In this document: piece after piece, positions 36,149 through 47,438 of the stretch
Position numbering within the stretch: the first letter of the stretch is position 1
Layout: each line of letters starts with the position of its first letter
Assembly (NCBI GenBank): GCA_003282885.1
Contig: QBYJ01000001.1
Span: 53,625 to 117,624 of the forward strand
Source of the DNA: SAR116 cluster bacterium AG-325-F22
GTDB taxonomy: Bacteria > Pseudomonadota > Alphaproteobacteria > Puniceispirillales > Marisalimonadaceae
DNA: 64,000 bases
Direction: 5' to 3'
Position numbers and translations under genes: made by a program
The notes under the pieces: generated by a model
What the model saw: only the letters and a program-made list of their open reading frames with translations
Told to the model about the DNA's origin: nothing
Databases searched by the model: none

Positions 36149-36222
36149 GCGGGTATTGTGTAGTGGTAAGACCTTAGCCTTCCAAGCTAATGACGCGAGT
36201 TCGATTCTCGCTACCCGCTCCA
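36149..36222 (+). tRNA. tRNA-Gly (TCC)
   Basis: A forward-strand cloverleaf of 74 bases: acceptor GCGGGTA/TACCCGC, anticodon loop CTTCCAA (anticodon TCC), T loop TTCGATT and an encoded CCA. Confidence 0.97.
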
Positions 36223-36240
36223 TCGAATATTAAAATAATA

Positions 36241-37116
36241 CTAAAATTGATTTTTTGTTTTTATTAAAAAATAGGTGCAAAGTAAGCTTATTATAATAAT
36301 CGTTCCGCCAAAAATTGTGTTTAATGAAGGATCTTTATCATACCATAAAAAATTTAATATTATTGAAATTGGTGGAATTAAATAGAGAAATAATGAAGCT
36401 TTATTAGCTCCAAAGTAACCAACTGCATAAGTCCAGGTTAAATAACCTATTGTTGTAGGAAATAAAGACAGCCACAAAAAAGCTATTTGTACTTCACTAT
36501 TAGAATTAATTATAAAATAAAATGTTTCTGGAAACCAAAAAATCATAGGTAAAGTTCCAAATAAAATCGTATAAGCAGCTGAAGTTATAGCTCCATATAT
36601 TAAAACCAACGGTTTTAATATATGGAAATAAATAGCAGTTAAAATTGCTGCAAATAAAATTAATGTTGAACCACTACCAAATTCTAATCCACCTTCTTGA
36701 TCAATAGAAATTATACATACACCTAATAAACAAAAAAAGACACATGACCAATGAATGAATGAGACTTTTTGTTTTAAAATCAAAAAGCCTATTAACACCG
36801 TAAACAAAGGATTACAATTTACTATGAAACTACTAGCACCAGCTGATACATTTTGCTGACCATAATTTAAAAATAAATTATATAAAAAAATACCTACAAA
36901 TCCTGCAATGAAATATCTAAAAAAATGATTTAACCTAATTTTCTTCTTATAATTGAAAACACACCACAATAATGAAATGAATGCCGCTAAAGAAAATCTA
37001 CCTGCACCCAAAATTAATGGAGTGGAAGTTTCTAGTATAAATGACATTACAGGAAAAGAAGAGCCCCAAAAGAAAATAGTAGAAAAAATTGCCAAAATTG
37101 GAGCCGTGTTTTTCAT
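36241..37116 (-). CDS. EamA/DMT-family permease
   Basis: A 291-residue protein with ten predicted membrane helices in two EamA repeats. N-terminal TIFFWGSSFPVMSFIL and the repeat-1 end NYGQQNVSAGASSFIVNCNPLFTVLI are typical of the drug/metabolite transporter superfamily; repeat 2 ends TYAVGYFGANKASLFLYLIP. Substrates in this family range from amino acids to nucleotide sugars and cannot be set here. It begins 23 bases after the solute-binding-like gene upstream on the same strand, so the two are probably co-transcribed. Confidence 0.87.
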   Translation of the reverse strand: MKNTAPILAIFSTIFFWGSSFPVMSFILETSTPLILGAGRFSLAAFISLLWCVFNYKKKIRLNHFFRYFIAGFVGIFLYNLFLNYGQQNVSAGASSFIVNCNPLFTVLIGFLILKQKVSFIHWSCVFFCLLGVCIISIDQEGGLEFGSGSTLILFAAILTAIYFHILKPLVLIYGAITSAAYTILFGTLPMIFWFPETFYFIINSNSEVQIAFLWLSLFPTTIGYLTWTYAVGYFGANKASLFLYLIPPISIILNFLWYDKDPSLNTIFGGTIIIISLLCTYFLIKTKNQF

Positions 37117-37139
37117 ATATGTGGCACTTTATTAGTTTT

Positions 37140-37865
37140 CTAATTTTTTGGAAGAGATAATTTACCAAAAACATTATATTTTATTAACAGACTTTTAATA
37201 TAACCATTATCAATATTCTTTTTGATAAATTTATTAATAAAATTTGCAGCTTCTGTATTATTTAATTTACTACCAATACATTGATTAATATATGTAAAAC
37301 TTTCATCTAAAATCAAACAATCTTTAGTTTTTTTAATATCGTCAGAAAGTTTGGGTCTTAGTCCAGCTAAAACTTCATATTGCTTTTCCTGAAAAATTGA
37401 AAAAGATTCATCAATTGACTTCGCTCTAATTAAATCTGCTTTTTTTATATTTTCGGTTAACCATAGGTCATAAGCACTTCTTTCTGCTACAGCTATTCTA
37501 ATTCCTTCATTATCAATATCTTTTATAGTGTTAAAATTTAAATGTTTTCTTACTAAAAAGGTTGATTCTATTAATGTATAAGGACAACTAAAGTTAATAG
37601 ATTTTGCTCTTTCTGGCTCATTAGCAATATTACCAATATCCCATTTATCTTCAAAAATAGCATCTGCTAATTCTCCAGGCCCAGAGAATGCAATCAATTC
37701 AATATCAACACCTAATTCATGAGCTAAAGCTTTTGCCATATCAGGAGAAACTCCATGAGGATCTCCATTAGCTTCTTTACCAGTAACTAATAAAAAATTA
37801 CTCATATTTATAGCAGCTCTTAGATAACCTCTTGGAGCAAGTTGTTTTATTATAATTTCTGACAC
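37140..37865 (-). CDS. Solute-binding protein family 3-like domain without a signal peptide
   Basis: A protein of about 241 residues with the periplasmic amino-acid-binding fold: LRAAINMSNFLLV, GVSPDMAKALAHELGVDIE, WDIGNIANEPERAKSINFSCPY, RIAVAERSAYDLW. These are standard SBP_bac_3 landmarks, but nothing resembling a signal peptide or lipobox precedes them. I start at GTG with AAAGG 8 bases upstream; an in-frame ATG 15 codons earlier adds only a charged, non-secretory stretch. The protein is thus probably cytoplasmic, perhaps a ligand sensor or enzyme-like relative. No ABC permease or ATPase is adjacent; an EamA permease gene follows. Confidence 0.78.
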   Translation of the reverse strand: MSEIIIKQLAPRGYLRAAINMSNFLLVTGKEANGDPHGVSPDMAKALAHELGVDIELIAFSGPGELADAIFEDKWDIGNIANEPERAKSINFSCPYTLIESTFLVRKHLNFNTIKDIDNEGIRIAVAERSAYDLWLTENIKKADLIRAKSIDESFSIFQEKQYEVLAGLRPKLSDDIKKTKDCLILDESFTYINQCIGSKLNNTEAANFINKFIKKNIDNGYIKSLLIKYNVFGKLSLPKN

Positions 37866-38074
37866 TACAAACCTTTTAAAATTATTGATAAGTATTACAC
37901 TTTTACTCATTTGAAAAAAGAATAATTAAATAATATCTATTATAGTCAATCTCTTATTTGTTTTTTTTTGATTAATGATTAGGCAATTTAATAAAGAATA
38001 TTATAATTTTAACGCATTTTTTTGTAAATATTTAAAAATACCATATGTTCTTTTTGTCGATTTAGGGGGTAATT

Positions 38075-39376
38075 ATGGTTTGTTTTTCCAATTTTTTTAA
38101 TTTTACTAAAAATTTTTTAATTATAGTTGTTTTTAGTATTTTTTCTTATCCAGCATTTGCAGAAATAAATAATGGTGATACAGCTTGGGTACTAACATCA
38201 ACAGCATTAGTTTTATTTATGACTTTACCCGGTTTGGCTTTATTTTATGCAGGACTAGTTAATTCTAAAAACGTTGTTTCAGTATTAATGCAACATTTTG
38301 CCCTTGCCTGTATGGTGTCAGTTATATGGGTGATTTTAGGATATAGTTTAGCTTTTTCTGAAGGAAATGAATGGATTGGAGGATTTAGTAACATTTTTTT
38401 GAATGCCATGGATGTTAACAGTCCATCTGGAAGTATTCCCGAAAGCCTGTTTGCCACTTTTCAGATGACTTTTGCAATTATAACACCCGCTTTAATGATA
38501 GGTGCTTTTGTTGAAAGAATAAAATTTTCAGCAATGCTTATCTTCTTAAGTATGTGGTTATTAGTAGTTTATGTTCCGGTTACTCATTGGGTATGGGGTG
38601 GAGGTAAATTATCTTCTTGGGGTACAATGGATTTTGCAGGAGGAATTGTTGTGCATGCAACTGCTGGAACAGCCGCTTTAGTAACAGCTTTAACGCTTGG
38701 AAAAAGAAGAGGTTTTCCAAAATCTATAACACCTCCGCATAGCCCTATTTTAACAATGATAGGAGCTTCAATGTTGTGGATTGGATGGTTCGGGTTTAAT
38801 GCTGGGTCTGCTTTAGGTGCAAACGGAGGCGCAGGAATGGCGATGCTAGTTACTCATATATCAGCAGCTACTGCATCATTAGTTTGGATGTTTATAGAAT
38901 GGAGAAGATTTGGCAAGCCCTCTTTAATAGGTATCGTTACTGGAATGGTAGCTGGTTTGGCTACTGTAACTCCTGCCTCCGGTTATATAGGTGTTCCTGG
39001 TGGTTTAATTTTAGGTTTCTTTGGCGGTTTGTTTTGTTATCTAGCTGTAGATTATATTAGAGGCAAACTTCAAATTGATGATAGTCTTGATGTATTTGCT
39101 GTTCACGGTGTGGGAGGAATATTAGGTACACTGCTAGTAGCATTTTTAGCGACATCAACTTTTTCAGGCTTAGGACTAGCTGAAGGTCAAACTGCACTTT
39201 CTCAATTTTTTGTTCAACTTAAAGCTGTTGTTTTAACTGTTGTTTGGACTTCAGTTTTTACATATTTAATATTAAAAATAACTTCATTCATAGTGCCACT
39301 TAGAGTAGATGAGCAAGAAGAAATCGAAGGTTTAGACTTGCGCTCTCATGGTGAAAAAGGATATCATTCGGATTAA
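38075..39376 (+). CDS. amtB: Ammonium transporter AmtB
   Basis: A 433-residue ammonium channel: a signal peptide (about residues 1-30, ending YPAFA), then about eleven membrane helices. The twin pore histidines are present in VTHWVWGGG and DVFAVHGVGG; the Phe-gate region LFYAGLVNSKN and the family signature GGIVVHATAGTAALV are intact. The cytoplasmic tail ends RSHGEKGYHSD. It is followed by glnK after 11 bases, the standard pair in which GlnK plugs the channel when nitrogen is ample. No clear sigma-54 promoter is seen upstream; AGGGGG serves as ribosome site. Confidence 0.97.
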   Translation: MVCFSNFFNFTKNFLIIVVFSIFSYPAFAEINNGDTAWVLTSTALVLFMTLPGLALFYAGLVNSKNVVSVLMQHFALACMVSVIWVILGYSLAFSEGNEWIGGFSNIFLNAMDVNSPSGSIPESLFATFQMTFAIITPALMIGAFVERIKFSAMLIFLSMWLLVVYVPVTHWVWGGGKLSSWGTMDFAGGIVVHATAGTAALVTALTLGKRRGFPKSITPPHSPILTMIGASMLWIGWFGFNAGSALGANGGAGMAMLVTHISAATASLVWMFIEWRRFGKPSLIGIVTGMVAGLATVTPASGYIGVPGGLILGFFGGLFCYLAVDYIRGKLQIDDSLDVFAVHGVGGILGTLLVAFLATSTFSGLGLAEGQTALSQFFVQLKAVVLTVVWTSVFTYLILKITSFIVPLRVDEQEEIEGLDLRSHGEKGYHSD

Positions 39377-39387
39377 GGATTAACATT

Positions 39388-39726
39388 ATGAAATATTTTG
39401 TTGCTATAATTAAGCCTTTCAAATTAGACGATGTCAGAAATGCTTTAACAGAGATTGGAGTTGAAGGTTTGACAGCCTCTGAAGTTCGTGGGTTTGGCAG
39501 GCAAAGAGGTCAAACAGAAATTTATAGAGGAGCGGAGTATAGCGTTTCGTTTGTTCCAAAACTCAAAATTGAAATAGCTGTCCCAGATGAAATGCGAGAT
39601 GCAGTTCATGAAGCCTTACTCCAAAGTGCTTCTACTGGACAAATAGGAGATGGAAAGATATTTGTTTTAGATCTCCACAGCGCGACCAGGATAAGGACAG
39701 GAGAAACTGAAAATAATGCATTATAG
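39388..39726 (+). CDS. glnK: Nitrogen regulatory protein PII (GlnK)
   Basis: A 112-residue PII paralogue of the glnB product at 14765-15103. The T-loop YRGAEYSVSF keeps Tyr51; [11 protein letters not shown] and TRIRTGE form the B- and C-loops. Its place directly after amtB identifies it as GlnK, which binds the channel's cytoplasmic face to stop uptake. It ends 3 bases before the convergent queG gene. Confidence 0.96.
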   Translation: MKYFVAIIKPFKLDDVRNALTEIGVEGLTASEVRGFGRQRGQTEIYRGAEYSVSFVPKLKIEIAVPDEMRDAVHEALLQSASTGQIGDGKIFVLDLHSATRIRTGETENNAL

Positions 39727-39729
39727 GTG

Positions 39730-40854
39730 TTAATTATACCACTCATCTATGACACTTCTTTCTTTCTCAAAGTTTAGATGTTGTATTTTTGTTTTCAATA
39801 ATATTTGTTTATTTCCTATTCGTTGAACGGCCCATACTGCAGCACCTCTTACTAAAGACGATTTATCGTTCATCAATAAATTAATTAGACTAGGCACAAG
39901 CTTTTCATTTTTACTATTGCCAGTGGCTATACAACAATTTCTTATAAACCGATCTCTTCCTATTCTTTTGATTGGAGACCCTGAAAATTCATTCCTGAAA
40001 TCTTGATCAGAAAGTTTTAGCAATTTTTTTAAATCAAAATTATATTTATTATCATTAAATTTTATCTCTTTAGTCTTCTTTGCATATTTATTCCAAGGGC
40101 AAATTGCTAAACAATCATCACATCCAAATATTTTATTTCCAATCGCCACTCTATATTTTTTTGGAATTATACCTTTATTTTCGATCGTTAAGTAAGAAAT
40201 GCACTTTGTTGCGTCTAACTTATTTGGTGCATCAAATGCTTTAGTTGGGCAGATATCAATACATTTACTGCAGGAACCACAATTATTATTCTCAGGAGCA
40301 TCATACTCAAGTGATTTATTTATAAGAATCACACCTAAAAAAAGCCATGAACCAAAGTCTCTAGAAACTAAATTAGTATGTTTTCCTTGCCATCCTAATC
40401 CAGCTTTTTCAGCTAATGGTTTCTCCATAATTGGAGCAGTATCAACAAATACCTTAATTTTAGTTTTATTTTTTGTATTTAATTTAGAAATTAATTTGCT
40501 AGAAAGTACTTTAAGTCTTCCTTTTATAAGATTATGATAATCCTTTCCTTGGGCGTATATTGATATATTTCCAATATTCTTATAATTATTTTTTTCTAAG
40601 GGGTTAGTTTTAGGACCATAATTTAAACCAAGGATTATTGCAGATTTTGCTTCTTCCCATAAATTAATAGGAGATTTTCTTCTTTCAAAAGTTTTTTCCA
40701 TCCATTTCATTTCACCATGAAAGCCTGAATCAATGAATTCTTTTAATCTCAGAGCAGCCGACTTCGGTAGTTTAGCATCTGTAATTTTACATACGTCGAA
40801 TTCAAATTCTTTTGCTAAATCTTTAATTAATTTATTTTCTATATTTTTTTTCAT
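39730..40854 (-). CDS. queG: Epoxyqueuosine reductase
   Basis: A 374-residue cobalamin- and Fe-S-dependent enzyme that performs the last step of queuosine synthesis in tRNA. Two 4Fe-4S motifs are visible: CGSCSKCIDICPTKAF and the CDDCLAICPWNKYAK cluster. N-terminal FDVCKITDAKLP and MEKPLAEKAGLGWQGKHTN match the family, and a HEAT-like C-terminus (AAVWAVQRIGNKQ) follows. The cobalamin need fits the B12 uptake unit at the start of the window. It is the third gene after queA and tgt, 16 bases behind tgt. Confidence 0.94.
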   Translation of the reverse strand: MKKNIENKLIKDLAKEFEFDVCKITDAKLPKSAALRLKEFIDSGFHGEMKWMEKTFERRKSPINLWEEAKSAIILGLNYGPKTNPLEKNNYKNIGNISIYAQGKDYHNLIKGRLKVLSSKLISKLNTKNKTKIKVFVDTAPIMEKPLAEKAGLGWQGKHTNLVSRDFGSWLFLGVILINKSLEYDAPENNNCGSCSKCIDICPTKAFDAPNKLDATKCISYLTIENKGIIPKKYRVAIGNKIFGCDDCLAICPWNKYAKKTKEIKFNDNKYNFDLKKLLKLSDQDFRNEFSGSPIKRIGRDRFIRNCCIATGNSKNEKLVPSLINLLMNDKSSLVRGAAVWAVQRIGNKQILLKTKIQHLNFEKERSVIDEWYN

Positions 40855-40870
40855 TCTAAAAAAATTTCAG

Positions 40871-43043
<2,173 letters not shown>

Positions 43044-43058
43044 TACTTAACAATCTAG

Positions 43059-43994
43059 TTATTCAAAAATTTGAATAACACCCACAACATCATTAATTTT
43101 ATTTTTAACTATTAAACATTGAACTTTTGCTTCTCTCATTCGATTTTCAGCCAATTGTAAATTATCAGTTTCAAGTGCAGTCAAAGGATTTTTATTCATT
43201 AAATCTGCTGCTTTTAATTCAGAAAAATTACTTTTGTCAATTAAAGCCCTTCTTATATCACCGTCAGTGATCACACCCTTTAAGTTTTCTTTAGTACCAA
43301 CTAATGCCAGACCAAGACGTCCTTCAGTCATTTTAACTAATACATCTTGAACACTAGAATCTTGGCAAGTAAAAGGTAAGTTGCTTTGCTTCATTTCATC
43401 TTTTACTGACGAAAGCAGTCTCTTTCCTAATGAACCACCTGGATGAGTTAATGCAAAATCCTCTTGCTTAAAATTTTTTAATTCCATTAATGAAACTGCT
43501 AAAGCATCCCCTAACACCATAGTTATCATTGTAGAGGTAGTAGGAGCTAAATTTAATGGACAAGCCTCTCTATCTACTGAAGTATCTAAAATAATATCTG
43601 CTTTAGATGCCAAAGTTGAATCTTTTACACCTGTAAGGGCAACTATAGTAACATTAAGTCTTTTAAAGGCTGGTATGAGTGCAATAATTTCTCCTGTTTC
43701 ACCAGAATACGAAATCAACAACACTATAGATTTTTTTTGAACTTTTCCTAAGTCACCGTGAATAGCTTCAGCAGGATGAAGAAAAATGCTTGGTGTTCCC
43801 GTAGATGCGAGAGTGGATGATATTTTTCTTCCAACAAGTCCTGACTTGCCCATGCCACAAATTATTATATGCTCATTAGTTTTATTCATCAATTCAATTG
43901 CTTTAGAAAATTCATCTCCAAGCATCTTTTCAAATCTTTCTATACCTAACTTGTAAGCTTGGGTTAAGCTAAGTGCTGTTTCTATTGCTTTCAT
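43059..43994 (-). CDS. kdsD: Arabinose-5-phosphate isomerase
   Basis: About 311 residues: an N-terminal SIS sugar-isomerase domain (IICGMGKSGLVGRKISSTLASTGTP is the key stretch, split here by reading only its two halves, IICGMGKSG and STLASTGTP) and two CBS domains at the C-terminus (GLALVGTKENLKGVITDGDI and QCLIVKNKINDVVGVIQ). It makes arabinose 5-phosphate for KDO and hence LPS. It is consistent with the lptD gene at 61149. I use the ATG with AAAGGG upstream; an in-frame GTG three codons earlier lies inside that site. Confidence 0.94.
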   Translation of the reverse strand: MKAIETALSLTQAYKLGIERFEKMLGDEFSKAIELMNKTNEHIIICGMGKSGLVGRKISSTLASTGTPSIFLHPAEAIHGDLGKVQKKSIVLLISYSGETGEIIALIPAFKRLNVTIVALTGVKDSTLASKADIILDTSVDREACPLNLAPTTSTMITMVLGDALAVSLMELKNFKQEDFALTHPGGSLGKRLLSSVKDEMKQSNLPFTCQDSSVQDVLVKMTEGRLGLALVGTKENLKGVITDGDIRRALIDKSNFSELKAADLMNKNPLTALETDNLQLAENRMREAKVQCLIVKNKINDVVGVIQIFE

Positions 43995-44065
43995 TTTAAT
44001 CACCCTTTAATATAAAGATGTTTTAACTTGAAATGATTAAAAATGCCATAAAAAGGGTGAAATCT

Positions 44066-44827
44066 TTGAAAATTCACTTTCACATAGCAAAAAATAAAAA
44101 AGCTAAAATAGTAGCGGACGAACTTCTTAATTTGTACGGACAGGTAGAACTTTCTAAAGCAGAAGTAATTGTTGCAGTTGGAGGTGACGGGGCGATGCTT
44201 GCTGCTATGAGAGAAAGTATTACATACAATATACCTGTTTTTGGACTCAACAGAGGTAATATTGGTTTTTTAATGAATGAATTTCAAAAATTAAATTTAA
44301 TTGATAGATTAAAAGATGCAAATGAAATAATTGTTCACCCTCTAGAAATGATAGTGATTGACTCTAAAAATAAAAAGCATGTTGAACTTGCTATTAATGA
44401 AGTCGCTATTTTTAGAAGAACTCATCAAAGCGCAATAATCTCCATAAAGATTGATAATACAGAAAGATTGAATGAGTTAACTTGTGATGGCGTTATGGTA
44501 GCAACACCAGTGGGATCTACTGCTTATAATCTTTCTGCTCATGGTCCAATCTTACCAATTGGATCAGAACTTCTGGCATTAACTCCTATAAGTCCTTTTA
44601 GGCCTAGAAGATGGAAAGGCGCATTAATTAAAAATAAATCTGTGGTTGAATTTAATATAATCAACTCAAAACTTCGCCCAGTTAGCGCTAGTGCTGATGC
44701 TAAAGAAGTAAAGAATATTGAAAAAGTGTTTGTTTCTCAAAAACATAATATTAACTTGCGCATTCTTTACGATAAGACCAACAGTATGGAAGATAAATAT
44801 TTAAAAGAACAATTTTCGATTGGATAA
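44066..44827 (+). CDS. nadK: NAD kinase
   Basis: About 253 residues. The GGDG motif (VAVGGDGAMLAA) binds NAD/ATP, followed by GLNRGNIGFLMNE, the conserved NEVAIFRR and TPVGSTAYNLSAHGPILPI. It phosphorylates NAD to NADP. Start choice: a TTG at 44066 has AAAGGGTG 8 bases upstream and gives the expected N-terminus KIHFHIA; an ATG at 44033 without a ribosome site would add 11 residues. It is divergent from kdsD and ends 2 bases before the convergent ABC-exporter gene. Confidence 0.92.
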   Translation: MKIHFHIAKNKKAKIVADELLNLYGQVELSKAEVIVAVGGDGAMLAAMRESITYNIPVFGLNRGNIGFLMNEFQKLNLIDRLKDANEIIVHPLEMIVIDSKNKKHVELAINEVAIFRRTHQSAIISIKIDNTERLNELTCDGVMVATPVGSTAYNLSAHGPILPIGSELLALTPISPFRPRRWKGALIKNKSVVEFNIINSKLRPVSASADAKEVKNIEKVFVSQKHNINLRILYDKTNSMEDKYLKEQFSIG

Positions 44828-44829
44828 AA

Positions 44830-46626
44830 TTAGTTCAACTGTTCTTGTTGTCTCAACCACATTTCTGCATAAAGGCCATTTTTCTTTATAAGTTCTTTGT
44901 GACTTCCTTGTTCTGCTATAATACCGTTCTCTAAAACAATAATTTTATCTGCATCTATAATTGTTGATAATCTATGAGCTATAACCAGAGTAGTATTTTT
45001 ATTAGATAATTTTTTGAGAGATTTCTCTATTGATTTTTCTGTTTTTGAATCTAAAGCAGATGTTGCTTCATCAAAAATAAAAATTTTGGGATTTTTAAGA
45101 AGAGCTCTTGCTATGGCAACTCTTTGCTTTTCTCCTCCTGAAAGTTTCAGACCTCTTTCACCAACAATCGTGTCATACCCTATATCTAAGTTAGCAATAA
45201 ATCTGTCAATAGATGATAATTTTGCTGCTTTATTAATTTCTTCTATAGATGCTCCAGGCTTAGAATAAGCAATATTATACTTTATAGTATCATTGAATAA
45301 GACTGTATCCTGAGGAACAACTCCAATTTTAGATCTTAATGAACTTTGAGTAACGTCTTTTATATTTTGGTTATCTATCGAAATAATGCCAGAAGAAGGA
45401 TCATAGAATCTAAATAGAAGTTTAGAAATTGTAGATTTGCCAGCTCCAGTAGGACCAACTATAGCCACTTTATGACCTGGGTTTACAACAAAACTTAGGT
45501 TTTTTAAAATTACCCTATTTCCAAATGAAAATTTTATATTTTTAAACTCTATTTTGCCGCTATGTATATCAAGATCATAAGCATTTTCTTTGTCGACAAT
45601 ATCTGGCATCTCATCAACTAAAGCAAACATCCTACCAATGTCTAATAAAGATTGTCTAATCTCTCTGTAAACAAAACCTAAAAAATTCAAGGGTAAATAT
45701 AACTGTAACAAAAAAGTATTTACAACTACAAAATCTCCAATTGACATTTTTTCACTTGCAATATCTTCTCCAGCCATTCCCATAATTAGGAAGAGACCAA
45801 TCGCAATTATTGCTCCTTGACCAATGTTAACAACTGATAAGGAAGCCCTAGCTTTAACAGCAGAATCTTCATATGATTTCATTGCATTATCAAATCTATC
45901 AGCCTCTATTTTTTCAGAATTAAAATATTTTACAGTTTCAAAATTTAACAAACTATCTATGGCTTTTGTAGATGCATTTTCGTCAGCAAGATTCATTTTT
46001 CGTCTAATTCCAATTCTCCACTCAGTTACCTTTATTGTATAAACAATATAAATTATGACTGTTGTTACAGTAACTGCTGCATACGCCAAGCCGAATGTTG
46101 CCCATAAAACTATGGCTACTGCTATTAATTCAACTAAAACAGGAACAATTTCAAAAGCTGCGAACCTTAATAAAAATTCTATCCCTTTAGATCCCCTATC
46201 AATAGCCCTTGTTAAACCGCCAGTCTGCCTATTAAGATGAAAAGAAAGAGACAAACTATGCAAATGCTGAAAAGCTTTTAATGCAGCGCCTCTTACTGCT
46301 TTTTGAGCAACTCGTGCAAAAACGAACTCTTTTGCTTCATCAAAAAAAACTTGTCCAAGCCTAGCTAATGCGTAAGAGCCTATAACAAACCAAAGTAGAT
46401 TTAAATTTACTTGTTTTCCATCGGATACAAGATCTACAGCTTTCCCATATAAAAATGGTGTATAAACTGTTACTATTGTTGCTAAAAATAAAAAAATAAA
46501 TGCTAAGAATATCCTCAAAGGCATTTCTTTATTGCCTTTAGGTATAACAAATCTTAGCAGTTCTTTTAGTGTTTTTAGTGGAGTTAAAATTTTAGTATTT
46601 GAAAAAAATGCATTAGCATTTTTCAT
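44830..46626 (-). CDS. atm1: Atm1/ABCB7-type ABC exporter (half transporter)
   Basis: A 598-residue fused membrane-ATPase half transporter. The N-terminal ABC-exporter fold has about six helices (including RIFLAFIFLFLATIVTVYTP). Intracellular loops carry the LHSLSLSFHLNRQTGGLTRA and NFETVKYFNSE stretches that are characteristic of the Atm1 branch. The C-terminal ATPase has Walker A GPTGAGKST, signature LSGGEKQRVAIAR and Walker B IFIFDEATSALD. Mitochondrial Atm1 exports a glutathione-linked sulphur or Fe-S precursor; alphaproteobacterial homologues move glutathione conjugates. It begins 26 bases after sufA and so ends the suf operon. Confidence 0.9.
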   Translation of the reverse strand: MKNANAFFSNTKILTPLKTLKELLRFVIPKGNKEMPLRIFLAFIFLFLATIVTVYTPFLYGKAVDLVSDGKQVNLNLLWFVIGSYALARLGQVFFDEAKEFVFARVAQKAVRGAALKAFQHLHSLSLSFHLNRQTGGLTRAIDRGSKGIEFLLRFAAFEIVPVLVELIAVAIVLWATFGLAYAAVTVTTVIIYIVYTIKVTEWRIGIRRKMNLADENASTKAIDSLLNFETVKYFNSEKIEADRFDNAMKSYEDSAVKARASLSVVNIGQGAIIAIGLFLIMGMAGEDIASEKMSIGDFVVVNTFLLQLYLPLNFLGFVYREIRQSLLDIGRMFALVDEMPDIVDKENAYDLDIHSGKIEFKNIKFSFGNRVILKNLSFVVNPGHKVAIVGPTGAGKSTISKLLFRFYDPSSGIISIDNQNIKDVTQSSLRSKIGVVPQDTVLFNDTIKYNIAYSKPGASIEEINKAAKLSSIDRFIANLDIGYDTIVGERGLKLSGGEKQRVAIARALLKNPKIFIFDEATSALDSKTEKSIEKSLKKLSNKNTTLVIAHRLSTIIDADKIIVLENGIIAEQGSHKELIKKNGLYAEMWLRQQEQLN

Positions 46627-46651
46627 GAAAGTTACCTTTTAATATTTATTT

Positions 46652-47002
46652 CTATTGAACTACGGTAAAGCTTTCACCACAACCGCAACGGGCGATTTCA
46701 TTTGGATTCGAAAACTCAAAACCCGAGCTAAACTTTTGTTCTTTATAATCCATCTCAGATCCAATTAAAAACATAATTGCCGCTGGATCAATACATATAA
46801 CAATGTCTTTAGAAATAATTTTTTCTTCGAAGGGTTTTATTTCTGTGGCATACTCAACGTTGTATTTCATTCCTGAACAACCGGCAGTTTTAATACCAAT
46901 TCGAAGCCCTATTACTTCTGATTTAGTATCTTTCATTAGTGTTTTAACCCTATTAGCAGCAGCTTCGGTTAAGGTTAATAATGGCTTATTTTTATTAGTC
47001 AT
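46652..47002 (-). CDS. sufA: A-type Fe-S carrier SufA/IscA
   Basis: A 116-residue HesB/IscA-family carrier. Three conserved cysteines are present: one in IKTAGCSGMKY and two in ARCGCGESF near the C-terminus. It passes Fe-S clusters from SufBCD to apoproteins. The start is the ATG with GAGGGAG upstream; an in-frame TTG five codons earlier overlaps that site. It is the last suf gene before the Atm1-type exporter. Confidence 0.94.
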   Translation of the reverse strand: MTNKNKPLLTLTEAAANRVKTLMKDTKSEVIGLRIGIKTAGCSGMKYNVEYATEIKPFEEKIISKDIVICIDPAAIMFLIGSEMDYKEQKFSSGFEFSNPNEIARCGCGESFTVVQ

Positions 47003-47020
47003 TATAAACTCCCTCAAAAA

Positions 47021-47437
47021 TTAATGTATATCAAGAGCCATTTTTGCATCTTCACTCATTCTATCCTTTGTCCAAGCAGGTTCCCATACGAGTTCGACTT
47101 CAATTAAACCTACATCATCTATCTTCGCAATTGTATCAGCAACTTGTCCAGGCATTTCTCCAGCGACGGGACAACCTGGAGCTGTGAGAGACATTTTAAT
47201 TTTAATATCATTATTTTCTAATAAATTAATATCATAAATAAGACCTAAATCATAGATGTTAACTGGTATTTCTGGATCATAAATAGTTTCAATACATTTT
47301 ATGACTTCTGAAAGTTCTATTTTTCTAGTATATATATTATTTTTTTTACCAGCTTTTGCCGTAAATGGTGCATGCAGATCAGAAGATGTATGATGTGGCA
47401 TAAATGCTGATAAAGGAAGATTTTCAGAATCACTCAT
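47021..47437 (-). CDS. sufT: SUF-associated DUF59 (MIP18-type) Fe-S assembly protein
   Basis: About 138 residues. A low-complexity N-terminal extension (about 40 residues) precedes a DUF59 domain: YDPEIPVNIYDLGLIYDINL, then MSLTAPGCPVAGEMPGQVAD with the conserved Cys, and VELVWEPAWTKDRMSEDAK. The SUF-linked subfamily helps mature Fe-S proteins; the gene name sufT is used for such proteins in other bacteria and is applied here by analogy. Its ATG lies 1 base after the sufS stop (TGAAATG), indicating coupled translation. Confidence 0.88.
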   Translation of the reverse strand: MSDSENLPLSAFMPHHTSSDLHAPFTAKAGKKNNIYTRKIELSEVIKCIETIYDPEIPVNIYDLGLIYDINLLENNDIKIKMSLTAPGCPVAGEMPGQVADTIAKIDDVGLIEVELVWEPAWTKDRMSEDAKMALDIH

Positions 47438-47438
47438 T

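Noticed and set aside
37866-38074. Possible sigma-54 promoter or small RNA before amtB
   Set aside because: The gap is AT-rich with T-runs but has no convincing -24/-12 element, -35/-10 pair or terminator hairpin.
43059-43078. Inverted repeat TTATTCAAA/TTTGAATAA at the end of kdsD
   Set aside because: The stem is A/T-rich with a 2-base gap, there is no U-tract on the gene strand, and it encodes the normal C-terminus. Chance is adequate.
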